Source: Prorocentrum cordatum
Taxonomy: Eukaryota; Sar; Dinophyceae; Prorocentrales; Prorocentraceae
Direction: 5' to 3'
NCBI GenBank assembly: GCA_963575745.1
Contig: CAUYUJ010009846.1
Span: forward strand, 62,001-126,000
DNA: 64,000 nt
Below the pieces are notes generated by a model that was not told the DNA's origin, did no database searches, and worked only from the letters and a program-made list of their open reading frames with translations. The translations under genes and the position numbers were made by a program. Shown one piece after another: positions 53,360-63,590 of this stretch (positions within the stretch are counted from its first letter, which is position 1; each line of letters opens with the position of its first letter).

Positions 53360-53830
53360 GATTCTCACCATTTCACCTTTCCCAAGTCACGAACGTGTGG
53401 CAGGGCTTTGGGGTTCTCACTGTCTCAGCCCTTTCCGAGTCAGGAGCGCGTGGCGGGGCCATGAGATCTCACGATTCCAGCATTCCGAAGTCACGAACGC
53501 GTGGCAGGGCCATGAGATTCTTACAATTTCACCTTTCCCAAGTCACGAACGTGTGGCAGGGCTTTGGGGTTCTCACTGTCTCAGCCCTTTCCGAGTCAGG
53601 AGCGCGTGGCGGGGCCATGAGATTCTCACGATTTCAGCATTCCGAAGTCACGAACGCGTGGCAGGGCCATGAGATTCTCACCATGCCACCTTTCCCAAGT
53701 CACGAACGTGTGGCAGGGCCATAAGATTCTCACAGTCTTAGCCCTTCCCGAGTCAGGAACGTGTGGCAGGGCCATCGGATTCTCACGATTTCAGCTTTCC
53801 GAAGTCACGAACGTGCGGCAGGGAGAGGAG
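53360..53830. repeat. Higher-order tandem repeat (about 157 bp made of three 52-bp subunits)
   Basis: CACCTTTCCCAAGTCACGAA starts at 53,373, 53,530 and 53,687. Between these starts lie the related subunits CCTTTCCGAGTCAGGAGCGC and CATTCCGAAGTCACGAACGC. Confidence 0.92.
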
Positions 53831-54590
53831 CGCCAAGGATCTCAAGAGCGCGGGGCAGCCTTAGGATCTCCCCCGGGTGTTCTTATCAGGACGGTTCGGT
53901 TAAGCCATGAGGACATCACCGCGCCCCGCGCCAGCATCGCCTCTTTTGTTGGGAGTCTAGAGGGAATGTGGAAACGATGCCGCAGCGCAGTTATTACGCA
54001 CACTGCCAATGCCATCAGCAGCACACTCACCGACATGCGTGTTCTGCTTCATCATGACCCGCAACCTCATTTGATGTTCATGGTCACTTATGGTCACCAT
54101 TCGCACCACAACCATCTCTATCGTGGCTTCCGTTTTTCATTCTAATTACATTCCTTACGGTCACGATGTTCAACATCAGAGAGGCGGTCAGCAACCCTAT
54201 TCTCATCATCGTTCCCATGCCCATGGCAAGCATCAACAATAGCCCCGTTATAATTCGTACTCTTCACCCACGGTCGTCATCGTCGCACTTGCTATTTTGG
54301 CTCGCAGCGACTGCGAGGAGACCCACTCTAAAGGTCGTCTCGGGAGGTTCCTGAAAGTCCCTGGAGATTTGGAAGCCTCCGGAGGCCCTCGGGAAGCTTC
54401 CACAGCCCCCCAGACGCCGCACAAGGACCGAAAACGTGCAACCATCTATCCAGTGGCTTGCTGCAACTTCGCCACCGTGCCAACCCAGCATTCTGGGTGA
54501 CGATTGTTCGAGGGGGCACGGAAGGCCGTCACATGTGACACCTCGTGTCCCCAGGTGTGAGAGAGCCTTGATGAGGACGCTGAAGAATTA
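53831..54590. other. No gene recognised
   Basis: Unique sequence, less GC-rich at 54,000-54,250. ATTTTGGCTCGCAG near 54,293 recalls the spliced leader but matches too few positions. Confidence 0.5.
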
Positions 54591-54825
54591 TGCGGATGGT
54601 AAGGGTGATGAGGATGAGGTTGAGGACAGTCAGGATAATGAGGATGATGAGGATGTCGGTTTTGATATTGATCATCAGTATGATGATGGTGGTGATGATA
54701 ATAGTGGTGATGCTGGTAACGATGACGGTAATGGTGATGATGGTGATGGAGATCAAGGTAATTATGGTGTCGATGGTCATGATGGTGATGATGTTTTTTA
54801 TATATATATATATATATATGTGTTG
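54590..54825. repeat. (GAT)n-rich tract with a terminal (TA)n
   Basis: GATGATGGTGGTGATGAT-type repeat followed by a TA run (54,797-54,820). The Asp/Gly-rich ORF is low complexity. Confidence 0.85.
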
Positions 54826-54969
54826 TTGCTGATGATGAGATGCAGATCAGCATTATGACGACGACGAGGAAGGGGAAGAGGAATAGCAGCAGCAGCAGCA
54901 GGAGCAGAGGGAGTAAGAGCAAGACCGTCACGTGTGACACCTTCAATGTTTCCACTTGAGGAGCTCTCA

Positions 54970-55330
54970 TGAAACTCATTTGGGCCGTCTTCGGGCTGTC
55001 TTGGCCTCCTGTGGGGCTGGTCTTGGGGCTCACTTGGGCTGTTGTTGGGATCTCTTGTACCGTCGAAGGGTCTTCTAATATCATCGTGGGGCTCTCTTGC
55101 GGGCCTCCTCTTGGGCCGTCTTGGCACCATCTTGGAGGCTTCGGGCCGCCTGGAGCTGACAGAAGCCCGGAAAGGGGAGAATGCGACAATCTGTCGCGGA
55201 CCCTCGAGAAGTGAAAGATGTTTGCCTTTCGGACCCTTCGTTGGGCTTCCGTTTGCGGCCGTGTTGGCCCCTCCTGGATGCAGATTGGGCCGTCTTGAGG
55301 CCCTACTGGGCCTCCTGGGGAGGGGGTCCG
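54970..55330. repeat. Degenerate CTTGGGGCCTC minisatellite, block 3
   Basis: CTTGGCCTCCTGTGGGGC and CTTGGGGCTCACTTGGGC variants, as at 29.2 and 32-34 kb. Confidence 0.6.
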
Positions 55331-55457
55331 CCGCCTGGCTCCAGCCAGCCCGCAGCCGCGTTCCGTCTGACCCAGACGTCCGCCGAAGCGATTTTTTCCA
55401 TCCGCGGCCCCAGAGGTCCCGACACCTTCCCCAGGAGTGGCTTTTCGTCCCGGATTC

Positions 55458-55492
55458 TTCAGGGTTTAGGGTTTACGGTTTAGGGTTTAGGG
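55458..55492. repeat. Interstitial TTTAGGG telomere-type repeats
   Basis: AGGGTTTAGGGTTTACGGTT is followed by TAGGGTTTAGGG. This repeat type is known from plants and from some dinoflagellates. Single TTTAGGG copies mark related positions at 55,662, 56,254 and 56,437. Confidence 0.8.
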
Positions 55493-55540
55493 CTTCTCGG
55501 GCGCGCAGCGGCCGACAGTCAGGGCAAGGCTGCCCCCCCT

Positions 55541-55591
55541 TCGGCAGGCTTGATTGGGGGGGCGTTTAGCCGACCCGATCAAGCCTGCCGA
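55541..55591. other. Perfect 14-bp hairpin in unit 1
   Basis: TCGGCAGGCTTGAT (55,541-55,554) pairs perfectly with ATCAAGCCTGCCGA (55,578-55,591) across a 23-base loop. In unit 2 the stem is kept while its sequence has changed on both sides. Confidence 0.9.
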
Positions 55592-56314
55592 CGACGCAAG
55601 ATCTGCAACAACTCCCCCCCCCCCGGCCGCACGGCCGGCGACCACCCAAACTAAAGCCTTTTAGGGTTTAGGGCCGCTGGCCCCTGAATTCCCAATGGGC
55701 GGCAGCGGGGAGGATTCTGCGGCGATCCCAAGCGTTCCAAATGCTTCCCAGGCGCTCCCAGGCGCTCCCTCGCGGCTCCAGACGCGCCCGGGAGCGCCCT
55801 GGGGCAGTTCCCAGGCGCGCGCAGGAGCGTGTCCACAGGCTCCCAGCTGCCCCCAGCCGCTCGGCGTTCCCAGGCGCCCCCTCTGCGCCTCCAGGCGGCG
55901 CCAGGCGCTCCCAGGCGCTACCAGGCGCTCCAGGCCCACCTAGGCGCGTCGCAGAGGCTCCCAGGCGCGCCCAGGAGCGTCCAGAGCGTCCCACACGTGT
56001 TTTACGCGTCGCAGAAGCATGGAACCTGGCCCGAGGCTCCAAAGTTGCCGGGTTTGGGGTGTTGTATTCGTTGAGGATCAGGGGTGAGTTTAGCTTTGAA
56101 TTGCGATTCCCCAAAGCGGGGGGAGGCAGCCTCAGGCTGCCATGGCGACCCACTCTGGCTACCTGCGGACACTTCTCAGAGATGCCCTGTCTCTCCTAGA
56201 CGGCGACGGTGCTGCGCGGTGGGTGGGCAGAAACACAACGAGGTGCTTGGGTTTAGGGTCTAGGGCTTCTCTGAGCGCAGCGGCCGACAATCCAGGCAAT
56301 GCTGCCCCCCCTTC

Positions 56315-56361
56315 GGCAAGCTTGATTGGGGGGGCGGTTCGCCGACCCGATCAAGCTTGGC
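56315..56361. other. Hairpin in unit 2 with paired changes
   Basis: GGCAAGCTTGAT (56,315-56,326) pairs with ATCAAGCTTGGC (56,350-56,361), 11 of 12. Relative to unit 1, G to A in the left arm is matched by C to T in the right arm. Confidence 0.85.
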
Positions 56362-56464
56362 AAAGGGGGCGGGAGGTGTGACATCTTCCCACCCCCGGCC
56401 GCAAGGCCGGCGACCTCCCAAACTAAAGCCTTTTAGGGTTTAGGGCCGCTGGCCCCTAAATCCC

Positions 56465-56734
56465 CAAATGCGCTCCGAGCGCTCCCAGGCGCTCCCTGGC
56501 GCTCCCAGGTGCTCCCAGGCGCTCTCAGGCGCTCGCAGGCGCTCCCAAGCGCTCCCGGGCGCCCCCAGCGCTCCCGGGCGCTCCCAGGCGCTCCCAGGCG
56601 ATTTCAAGCGCTCCCAGGCGCTCCCAAGCGCCCCCAGGCGCTCCCAGGTGTCCCAGGCGCAGCCAGGTGCACGAATCCAAGCGCTCCCAGGCGCTCCCAG
56701 GCGCTCCTAGGCGCTTCCAGGCGCTCCCAGGCGC

Positions 56735-56765
<31 letters not shown>

Positions 56766-56810
56766 CCACTCCCAGGCGATTTCAGGCGCTCCCAGGCGCT
56801 CCCAAGCGCC

Positions 56811-56850
<40 letters not shown>

Positions 56851-56990
56851 TCCAGGCGCTCCCAGGCGCTCCCAGGCGCCCCCGCGCGCTCCGAAGCGCT
56901 CGCGGCACGCTCCCAGGCGCTCCCAGGCGCTCTCTGGCGCTCGCAGATGCTCCCAGGCGCCCCCAGGCGCTCCCAGGTGCATCCATAAAC
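56465..56990. repeat. GGCGCTCCCA decamer minisatellite
   Basis: Around fifty 10-base units with few interruptions. A shorter version is at 55,720-55,975 in unit 1. Ala/Pro/Gly/Arg repeat ORFs on both strands are artefacts. Confidence 0.95.
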
Positions 56991-57334
56991 CCCTTAGAGA
57001 GCCCCACACGTGTTTTTACGTGTCGGAGGATTAGGAACCCCATCCGAGGACGCAAAGTCCCCGGGTCTAGGGTGTTATATTCTTTGAGGATCAGAGAGCG
57101 TTTATCGTTGAATCGCGACTCCCAGGGGGCAGCCTACGGCTGCATGGGCGACCCAGTCTGGCAACCAGCTGACGCTTCTTAGAGATGCCCTGTCTCTCGT
57201 AGACGGCGACGGTGATGCGCGGTGGGTGGGCAGATGCACAACGAGGTGCTTGGGAATTTAGGGTCCACTCGCCCAAACTTGAAGCTGGTTGGACGCGTCC
57301 CACCCACCCATGACCCAAGACATATTGATCTGAA

Positions 57335-57379
57335 AACGACGACGACATCGATGACGAAGACGACGATATTGATCTCAAA

Positions 57380-57465
<86 letters not shown>

Positions 57466-57466
57466 T
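57335..57466. repeat. (ACG)n microsatellite
   Basis: Nearly pure GAC/ACG tract. Arg or Val homopolymer ORFs are artefacts. Confidence 0.96.
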
Positions 57467-57474
57467 ACACAGTC

Positions 57475-58270
57475 GCGCAAGGACTTCTGGGAAGTCCCTG
57501 CAACAGCGATGCGGCCCGCGCTCGCGACGACGCGATGTGAAGAACAACGCATATCGACACGAGTCCCTGTGTGTCTCAGGGACGCCGCCCAGCGGCGGTG
57601 AGATTGCACGGAGTGGCTGCGCAAGGGTCGCTGCAACGGCGATTCGGCCCGCGCGCGCGCCGACGCGATTTGAAGACAGCGCGCGTGGACGCGAATACCT
57701 GTGCGTGGCAGGGACGTCGCCCAGCGGCGGTGATATTGCATGGAGCGGCTGCGCAGGGCGCGCGGGATAGCTCGTTGCCTCGAGGAGAGGGAACCGCATA
57801 TGCATCCTCGGGGCTGCGGCGCGGCGCGCAAAGGCCGATGCAAGGGTGATGTGCAGCGCCCGCGCGACGCGACGCCACGAGCTCCCCGCAGCCCCTTGTC
57901 GACGCCTGGGCGATGCGTAGGCCAGGTTGACACGAAGTGCGCGGGATGGTTCGTTGCTTGGCGAAAGAGACCCCGTGTTTGTATCCTTGGCGCCGCGAGG
58001 CGATGCGCGAAGGCCGATGCGCCGATGCATGGGCGATGCGACGCGCGCGCGAAGAGACACAACGGGTAGCCCCCCCACCCCAGCTGAACAGCAATGTGCC
58101 ACTGCCTTGGCGATGCATGGCCTAGCTCGACGCGAGGCGCGCGGGATAGTTCGTTGCTTCTGCGAGAGGGCCCCCCCTCAGCATTCTTGGGACTGTAGCG
58201 CAGCGCGCGACGGACGATGCAGTGGCGATGCGACGCGCGCGCACGCGAAGCGACGAAACGGGTAGATCCT
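57475..58270. repeat. Imperfect tandem repeats of about 150-195 bases, very GC-rich
   Basis: GCGCGGGATAGCTCGTTGC and variants recur at about 57,760, 57,943 and 58,138. An earlier pair shares CGCCCAGCGGCGGTGA (57,587 and 57,719). Long minus-strand ORFs cover the block but look compositional. Confidence 0.75.
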
Positions 58271-58430
58271 CGCGGCAGGCTGCCGACGCAATCGCGATGC
58301 GTCGCACAGCTCGGTGCGTCCGCCAGGGGATCGCGCTTCGCGACGTCCGCCGAATGCGGTTCGAGTGTCTTGGCGCCCCGACCGACCTCGCTCGCCAGCG
58401 CGCCACCTGCCGCGCTCCTCGATCCCCGCC

Positions 58431-58916
58431 ATGGACGCGCTGGGACCCCTCGGTTTTCCCGCCCGCGCTGCGCCCGGCGCCACCGGTCAGAAGCGCGCCT
58501 TCGTGCCCCCAGCGACGGGGGAGCGCCGCGAGAAGCTGCACCGGTCGGACCACGTTTGCTTTGCCCTTCTGGACCACGAGGGGGAGTCCGTCGTCGACAA
58601 GGCGCGGCGGCGTGGAAGAAAGGAGGGGTCGCGTGCGCGAGCATTGGTGCATTCCCCTGGGGCAGGGGAACGATCGCGCGTGAGCGCCCTGCTGTTCCAC
58701 GCGGTGCGTCGCGCCAGTTGCCTGCGTAAGCCACCGCGTCAAAACGCCATTCCTGAGACTTCGGGGCCACGGATCTGCGTGAAGGGTGCGCCGCGTGATT
58801 TGCAAAAACTCCCAGAACACCATTCCTGGTTCTCCGAGGGCACGGATCTGCGTGAGGGGTGTGCCCAAATGAGGGGCGCGGAAAGGGCGGCGCAAGGGCG
58901 CGTGAAGGCATTTTAG
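58431..58916 (+). CDS. Unassigned ORF, possible gene fragment
   Basis: An ATG in good context (CGCCATGG) opens 161 codons. The first part has plausible protein composition (MDALGPLGFPARAAPGATGQ, then LHRSDHVCFALLDHEGESVV). The second half contains a direct DNA repeat (GGCCACGGATCTGCGTGA at 58,766 and GGCACGGATCTGCGTGAG at 58,839) and looks non-coding. No domain was recognised. The opposite strand is also open. Confidence 0.25.
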   Translation: MDALGPLGFPARAAPGATGQKRAFVPPATGERREKLHRSDHVCFALLDHEGESVVDKARRRGRKEGSRARALVHSPGAGERSRVSALLFHAVRRASCLRKPPRQNAIPETSGPRICVKGAPRDLQKLPEHHSWFSEGTDLREGCAQMRGAERAAQGRVKAF

Positions 58917-58919
58917 GAT

Positions 58920-59654
58920 TTTAATATTTATAGGCTCTCAGTTTTAGGGTAACCCTCGATGGCTCCCGGGCCCGACAACGGGCCCCAGAGGCCGAAATCA
59001 TATATAAAAAAACGCCAGATTGAACGACTCATGTCCTGGGGCTTCTTTGGAGAAGGCCTTTTCCTTCTCATATCCCCCGTTCGCCGCCGGCCCACAGCAC
59101 CTCCCCTCCCCCCACAGGAACCCGCCAGCGGCCTCACCCTCGCCGCGCGCGCCGAGGGCGCCGCGGCGGCGCCGGAGCGGCAGCGGGCCGCCCAGGGCCA
59201 GGCGCCCCCCACCTGGCACCGCCTCCCTGTTTCCTCCCCTCCCGCCCCGCCCACCACGTCCGCTGTCTCCCTTCCCCTCCCTTCCCAGTGCCCCGCAGGT
59301 CCCTCCCCCCCGCCGCCCCCATTTTGTAGCCCACCCGTGCGTCCCCTCCCCCTCTGCCCAGATCTGCGCTCGCCCGTTCCCTGCTGCTCCGCCCCACCAC
59401 TCCCGGCCCCCCGTCCCCAGCTGCATCCCTCCACCCTCTCCGTGCGCGTGCCGACCGTGCTGGCACGCGAACTCGCCGTCGCTCCCCCATCGCCTCACCC
59501 CTCTCCCCTCTCCCCCGCTCCACCCTATTCCCCTCTCGTCGCCACCATATCTGCCATTTCGTCACCATTACTGTTTGTCCCCTCCTCGCCTCTCCTCCTA
59601 TGCCTTTCTTCCCCCCTCCTTCCCCTCATCGTGTACTCCTTGCACATATGCCTC
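58920..59654. other. No gene; C-rich sequence
   Basis: 58,955-59,000 (GGCTCCCGGGCCCGACAACG, GGGCCCCAGAGGCCGAAATC) resembles the middle of a family-B element. The rest is C-rich, with Pro/Ser ORFs of compositional origin. Confidence 0.5.
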
Positions 59655-59785
59655 CTCCTCCTGCTCCTCCTCCTCCTCCTTTTCCTTCTCCCATTTCTCC
59701 TCCTCCTCCTCCTCCTCCTCCTCCTCCTCCTCCCCCTCCTCCTCCCCCTCCTCCTCCTCCTCCTCCTCCTCTTCCTCCTCCCCCT
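59655..59785. repeat. (CTC)n microsatellite 3' of LINE copy 4
   Basis: Long CTC tract lying beyond the 3' end of the minus-strand LINE, where it reads GAG in the LINE sense. About 330 bases of other sequence separate it from the last coding block. Confidence 0.93.
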
Positions 59786-60117
59786 CTGAGCCTCGTGATG
59801 GGGTGCTCTGGAGGCCGCCGGGGCCTTTTCGAAAATCCTTGGGGCACCTCGGGCCAGGGCACTTCCAGCAACACCCGAGGTGGGGGAGGTCGGGGGACGG
59901 CGGCTCCAAGGGGCGGGGGCGAGGAGGGGGAGGGCCAGGAAGAAAAAGGGGCTAGGAGGAGAAACGGGGCAAAGAGAAAGATTTTCCCCCAGGGGATAAA
60001 ACATACTTCTGTTAAAGAACCGCGAGCCTCCTCCTCGCGGGCGGCGACACGCTGCCGCAGAGCCTCCAGGTCAGGCAGCAGGCCCTTTTCCGACGAGCGG
60101 AAGTAGATCGCCCGCTG

Positions 60118-60667
60118 CTAAGGCTGTTGTGCGACAAGCATCCGCTCCTGCTCCACAGCACTTAAGATGTGGAGCACAACACCTGGGGCTCGATTCGACT
60201 GTGGGTGCAGACCCCTGAGCATACGGCCGAGCCGACAGCGAGAGGCAGACGACTCGGGACAGCTGCGGCATCGCTTCTCAGGGAGACCACTGCGGCGATC
60301 CTGGCTGTAAGCACCGCAGCGTCGGCAAAGCACGAGAGATGGTCCAGACGATAGTCTAGCAAAGACAAGGTCGTGGCCATGGTGTATCATGCAGAAACTT
60401 AAAATTTGCACGCATACCAGGACATCCGCGCATGTCGAGACGTACAGCAGTGGTGTTGCACACGCGCTTATGACAATCATGACATATGAATGTGCCAAGC
60501 GCGCCATGCACAGCCGCCCAAGCGTGCCAACGATCAGCGCCCGTGCGCCCAGGCCTCTGGACCCTCTGCTTTTCAGGGAACTGGGCAAACGGAGAATGGG
60601 GCAAGACAGCCCCGATCACACGGGCCACGGCTCGGGCCTTCACGACCAGGGTGTCAACATCAGCCAA
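60118..60667 (-). pseudogene. LINE copy 4: RNase H end and C-terminal Cys motif
   Basis: Two overlapping frames. The first has DVDTLVVKARAVARVIG (end of RNase H) and CHDCHKRVC. The second has LVLCRRCGAYSQDRRSGL and RMLRGLHPQSNR, matching FCVKCGHAATHQVKSLL and RIRRGLHPSRAG at the end of copy 2. The shared tail supports one LINE clade for copies 2 and 4. Confidence 0.75.
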
Positions 60668-60806
60668 AACATCGGGATCCTTTTAGGGGTGCATGGAAAT
60701 CGCGTCATTTGCGCACTTATCGGCTAAGAAGATTCCACGTGCAATCCTACGTTTGTCGTCGGGCAAAGCATCAATTTCATCTGTACTGCGATGGGCCTTA
60801 GCGTGG

Positions 60807-61328
60807 CTAGCAACACCTACATTCTGCGTTCTTCACACTGTAATAACCACGACGCAGTCCAGCATACTTAGACTTGCCACGCACCTGCTGTGCCACTGTT
60901 TGGTTGTGAAACCTAACCACGCCTAGACAATCAGAGCGCACGGCAATCATCCTGCGAAAAAGGAAGGCTAGGGCACACACCGCCATCTGCTCTCCTGCCC
61001 GGGGGGGTTGTGGGAGGCTCGGCCAGACGGGCCCACGGAAGCGAGCCACGACCTCCTCCGAGTCAGGGGCAAGAAACATTCCCGCATAGGCAGCCCTTGA
61101 CAACTCTCGAAGCGGGGAACGAGTGCACGAACCGTCAACCACGGCGTCCGAAGCCCCCTCGAGGACCGAAACCTGGGTCAAGGGCTGCCCGTACGGGCCC
61201 AGAAGCTCAGGATAAAGCTTGTCGGCAGGAGGAGGGAGGACACACGAGAGGTGCAAGAAGACAAGCCTAGTCCACAGCAGGTCAGACGCACCGGCCTCAC
61301 GCGCCTCACGAGTCACATCCTCAGACAC
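60807..61328 (-). pseudogene. LINE copy 4: RNase H domain, first part
   Basis: VVDGSCTRSPLRELSRAAYA provides the first Asp, AGEQMAVCAL the Glu and VRSDCLGVVRF the second Asp. The fourth-Asp region (DVDTLVVKARAV) lies in another frame at about 60,620-60,660, so a shift separates them. Confidence 0.78.
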
Positions 61329-61339
61329 TATATCCTCTC

Positions 61340-61967
61340 TCGCCCCTCGAACTTCAGGACACTGACAACATCAGAGTCTGCGGTGCAAATTGTTTGCTGC
61401 ACCGCACAAAGGACACTGTGGATCGACATCACAGCCAGACTTTCACAACCTATCATTAGTATATACAGCCTCGGTGAAGACTGAAGCGATCGCATACTTC
61501 TGCCGAGGAGTGAACTTCTTACTGGTACACACGAATGCACGCACAACGTCAGCACATACACGCCTATCACTTCGCTCGCTCTTGCCGCTGACCAACATGT
61601 ACATGTCGCGCTCGTGTTTACGCTGCACACCTTCACGGAGTGGAGAGCTCATCATAGTAGGAGATTTGTATAGGAAAGATAACTCAACTCCTCGATCATC
61701 GATCCACTCCACACCATGCTTAGGCTGCCATTCGATGCGCTGCAAACAGAGGACCATGCTAGCAATCGGCCCCCTGGATCGACGCCATGTGCTATGTTCA
61801 TCAAGCTCACGGTCAATCACGGCACACATTCGTGCAAGCTCCTGTATCATGAACAACGTGCGTTCAGGTGCAACAGCGGCCTTCCATACAGCACTCGCCC
61901 ACATCATAGCTGGTGCCACACTTGCATCAGCCATGGGATCGCCATGAAGCACGCACTTGGACACCAA
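61340..61967 (-). pseudogene. LINE copy 4: RT thumb and zinc finger
   Basis: Helical thumb including ELARMCAVIDRELDEHSTW and KFTPRQKYAIASVFTEAVY. After a shift the finger CPLCGAANNLHRRL...CPEVRGARED is encoded (about 61,340-61,418), a C-x2-C...H...C arrangement corresponding to CDRCSAG in copy 2 but with the His present. Confidence 0.7.
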
Positions 61968-62122
61968 AGAAGCCCCTCGATGCGTCGGTGCACGAAAACT
62001 TTAGAGCGTAACCCGAGCTCGCTTAAGTTCATGATCTGGCATGCCCAGCACTGCGCTGCCGTATGCCTGCGCTGGTTTCAGATCAGCAGAGTGGACAATG
62101 CCCACTCGGTGCTTTCCGTGAT

Positions 62123-63025
62123 TCAACCACTTGCGAAAACGGAGAATTCGAGAATGCCGAAGTTTGAAAGTTTGAAACCGTCCACGTCTTTTTTTCGAAG
62201 GGCGTTCGGAGCGTTCCTAGCTTGCCCAGGAACGAAATCAACCCCCAAATTGAGCGACGCATTCGTGACGGAGCCTGCGGGGAGACCACGACGACGAAGT
62301 TGAACGGCTGAGGCTGCTGCTAACGACGGGCTGCTTGCCACCGTGATAGTTTTCGACTCCGATTTCTGTGTTCGAAGATCTTGGTTAAACATTTCATGAA
62401 CATCAGCTGCTGCATCGGGTACGACTCGAATAAGTGTTTGCCTACCACAGACAGCCATGATCGTGTCATCACCGACATACGAAGATAAGAGGATTGACGA
62501 ATCCTGCCACTTGCTCACAAAGTTCTCGGAAGCACGGATGGTATACACCTTAACAAAAGCGTCGTTACATATGCCGCCAGCTGGCAGGCAACTCGTGGCA
62601 AACAGCGCCACGGGGTGAAAAGACATGCCCAAACGTACAAGCCGAGGAGATCGCCAGAGGTTGAACATCGCCTTGACGATTACCCCTGGGCTTACCCACT
62701 GATAGGCCTGAGCCCTCAAAATATCCAAATCGAAGAACTCATAATATTTCTTACCGCCCCACTGGACCCCCATGAAGACCTGATCTTGAGACGATGCAAC
62801 CCCGAGGACGGCAGCCTGAGCCCACACGCAGGACTCTGCGCTCTTGCTTGCACCAAAGGCCCAGCACGCGCTCCCGGTAGAGGCAGAAAAGGGGTCTAGC
62901 TGCGGGCGTCGCAAACGTTCCCAGATTCGCACAAAACTAGCCAGCAACAAAATAGCACGGTGACCACCGGCAGGCTTGTCGATGGAGAAAAACCGTCCAC
63001 ATGAAAGGCTTCGGGAACATGCCAA
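62123..63025 (-). pseudogene. LINE copy 4: RT palm
   Basis: KPAGGHRAILLLASFVRIW (motif 1 and 2 region), EFFDLDILRAQAY (motif A, catalytic Asp), AGGICNDAFVKVY (motif B position), SYVGDDTIMAV (motif C; 62,464-62,478), then SKTITVASS and NLGVDF. The motif C form V-G-D-D is unusual beside F-V-D-D in copy 2. The span between motifs 1 and A is shorter than in copy 2, and the GSSAL segment is not evident, so part may be lost. Confidence 0.82.
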
Positions 63026-63590
63026 GTTGTTCCACCGCCTCGTAAGTAGTACTCAGGGTGAACACGCCAGCATCCCCAAGGAGAGAGATGTGCCTCGGAT
63101 GGAACTCATCCAAAGTAGAAGCTGCGCAGCTAGAAAACCTGCGCGACCCCCATCGAATCTCATCCACTGAAGCTCTGGGGAAGCATTCACGATCTGGTAC
63201 TGTGGTGGTGGGCACCTGGACGGTAGCTCGCCATTGTGTCTTCAACGACTCGACCTCCGCATCCAAGACTGCGTCTGGACTGCTCGAGAAAATGCCTGGC
63301 ATCTTCTCAAACACGATCGGGCACCACTGCTGCTGAAGGCGAGTAATATTGTGCACTAACTTAGCTGATCCCTTCAGTGCCTTAGCACACCACTCGTTTC
63401 AAGAAGTCGTGCGTAGCTTATCTAACTGCTTGGTGGCCGTGTCAAACTCAGCTCGTAGCTGATCTCGAAAACATGTAGCTCTCGGCCACCATGGCGACGA
63501 GAAATTGATGTCGGGTCGGCCGTGAGATGGGGTGATCCAAGGTCGCCGCCAACTCCCGCTCAGCGTCACCAAGAAAGACGGCCCAAGCAC
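62937..63590 (-). pseudogene. LINE copy 4: RT approach region
   Basis: One frame with an in-frame TGA at 63,399-63,401. It contains KLVHNITRLQQQWCPIVFEK and STLDEFHPRHISLLGDAGVF, the latter equivalent to the D.lgPRDL segment of copy 2, then LGMFPKPFMWTVF, the segment before RT motif 1. The protein continues one frame over near 63,000. Confidence 0.75.

Larger units (their letters stand above)
55480..57260. repeat. Tandem segmental duplication (two units of about 0.77 and 1.0 kb)
   Basis: Unit 1 (about 55,480-56,255) and unit 2 (about 56,255-57,255) share in order: TTTAGGG(C)TTCTC, a hairpin, CCGGCCGCA.GGCCGGCGAC, AAAGCCTTTTAGGGTTTAGG, a GGCGCTCCCA minisatellite (longer in unit 2), ACACGTGTTTT.ACG, GGGTGTT.TATTC.TTGAGG, and AGAGATGCCCTGTCTCTC plus GACGGCGACGGTG. 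A third unit may begin at 57,245 but is replaced by unrelated sequence. Confidence 0.9.

Noticed and set aside
54288-54304. A third spliced-leader relic
   Set aside because: Only a short part (ATTTTGGCTC) matches and the 5' half is absent; chance similarity.
55458-55492. A chromosome end
   Set aside because: Only a few TTTAGGG copies are present and sequence continues on both sides, so these are interstitial motifs.
57091-58911. A 606-codon minus-strand ORF
   Set aside because: It runs through the (ACG)n tract and GC-rich tandem repeats; the opposite strand is equally open and no domain is visible.
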